Below, piece by piece: positions 5,571 through 5,645 of a stretch of DNA of 5,645 nucleotides (its first letter is position 1; every line of letters begins with the position of its first letter). The stretch spans positions 1-5,645 of the forward strand of contig DASPVV010000189.1 of NCBI GenBank assembly GCA_035622175.1, read 5' to 3'. Below the pieces are notes generated by a model. It saw only the letters and a list, made by a program, of their open reading frames with translations. It did no database searches and was not told the DNA's origin. This DNA is from JAFAGX01 sp035622175 (lineage in GTDB: Bacteria; Acidobacteriota; Terriglobia; Terriglobales; Acidobacteriaceae). The position numbers were made by a program, and so were the translations under genes.

Positions 5571-5645
5571 CCGAGCCTTTGGAGTGTCCGGATCATTCGT
5601 GCAGTACGGGTTCGTTTCGATTGTTCCGATACTGCCGGACCTCGC

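Noticed and set aside
5563..5580. CTCGG-TAG-CCGAG stem followed by CCTTT as a terminator
   Set aside because: Only five base pairs and three T residues; there is no intact gene upstream for it to serve.
5460..5645. Minus-strand frame open from the right edge for 62 codons, stopping at 5457-5459
   Set aside because: It could be the end of a gene entering from the right, but the translated sequence shows no recognisable family feature and overlaps the recombinase remnant.

Overview
The window looks like bacterial chromosome, most likely from an Acidobacteriota or similar soil bacterium. The clue is the left-end gene, the C-terminal part of a large MacB/FtsX-type permease of the kind that is strongly expanded in Acidobacteriota. 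This is an inference from family knowledge; no rRNA or tRNA is present to settle it.

Layout. Positions 1-933 (+) hold the 3' end of the permease gene. Positions 934-1295 are a convergent intergenic stretch with no convincing gene. Positions 1296-4448 hold four minus-strand genes transcribed leftwards as one likely operon. In transcription order they encode a 93-residue protein of unknown function, an atypical NAD(P)-binding SDR/epimerase-like protein, a classical SDR with a complete catalytic set, and an aldo/keto reductase resembling E. coli YdbC/PdxI. The gaps between them are at most 42 nt, and two junctions show strong ribosome binding sites. A TetR-family repressor gene (4564-5148, +) diverges from this operon.

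The 115-nt divergent spacer is the most informative non-coding part. It contains two inverted repeats with the same core, CGGAGA-N3-TCTCCG, centred 34 bp apart. One lies inside the spacer of a plausible promoter for the oxidoreductase operon, and the other lies just past its expected transcription start. The simplest reading is an autoregulated TetR switch that releases three oxidoreductases and a small partner protein when an unknown ligand, perhaps a reactive carbonyl or other small electrophile, binds the repressor.

The right end (5149-5645) is mostly non-coding or decayed. It contains a near-perfect Shine-Dalgarno inside an 8-bp hairpin, followed by the first 14 or so codons of what looks like a tyrosine recombinase/integrase gene that then loses family resemblance. 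This suggests a mobile-element scar beside the cassette. No CRISPR array, structural RNA gene or intact mobile element was seen.
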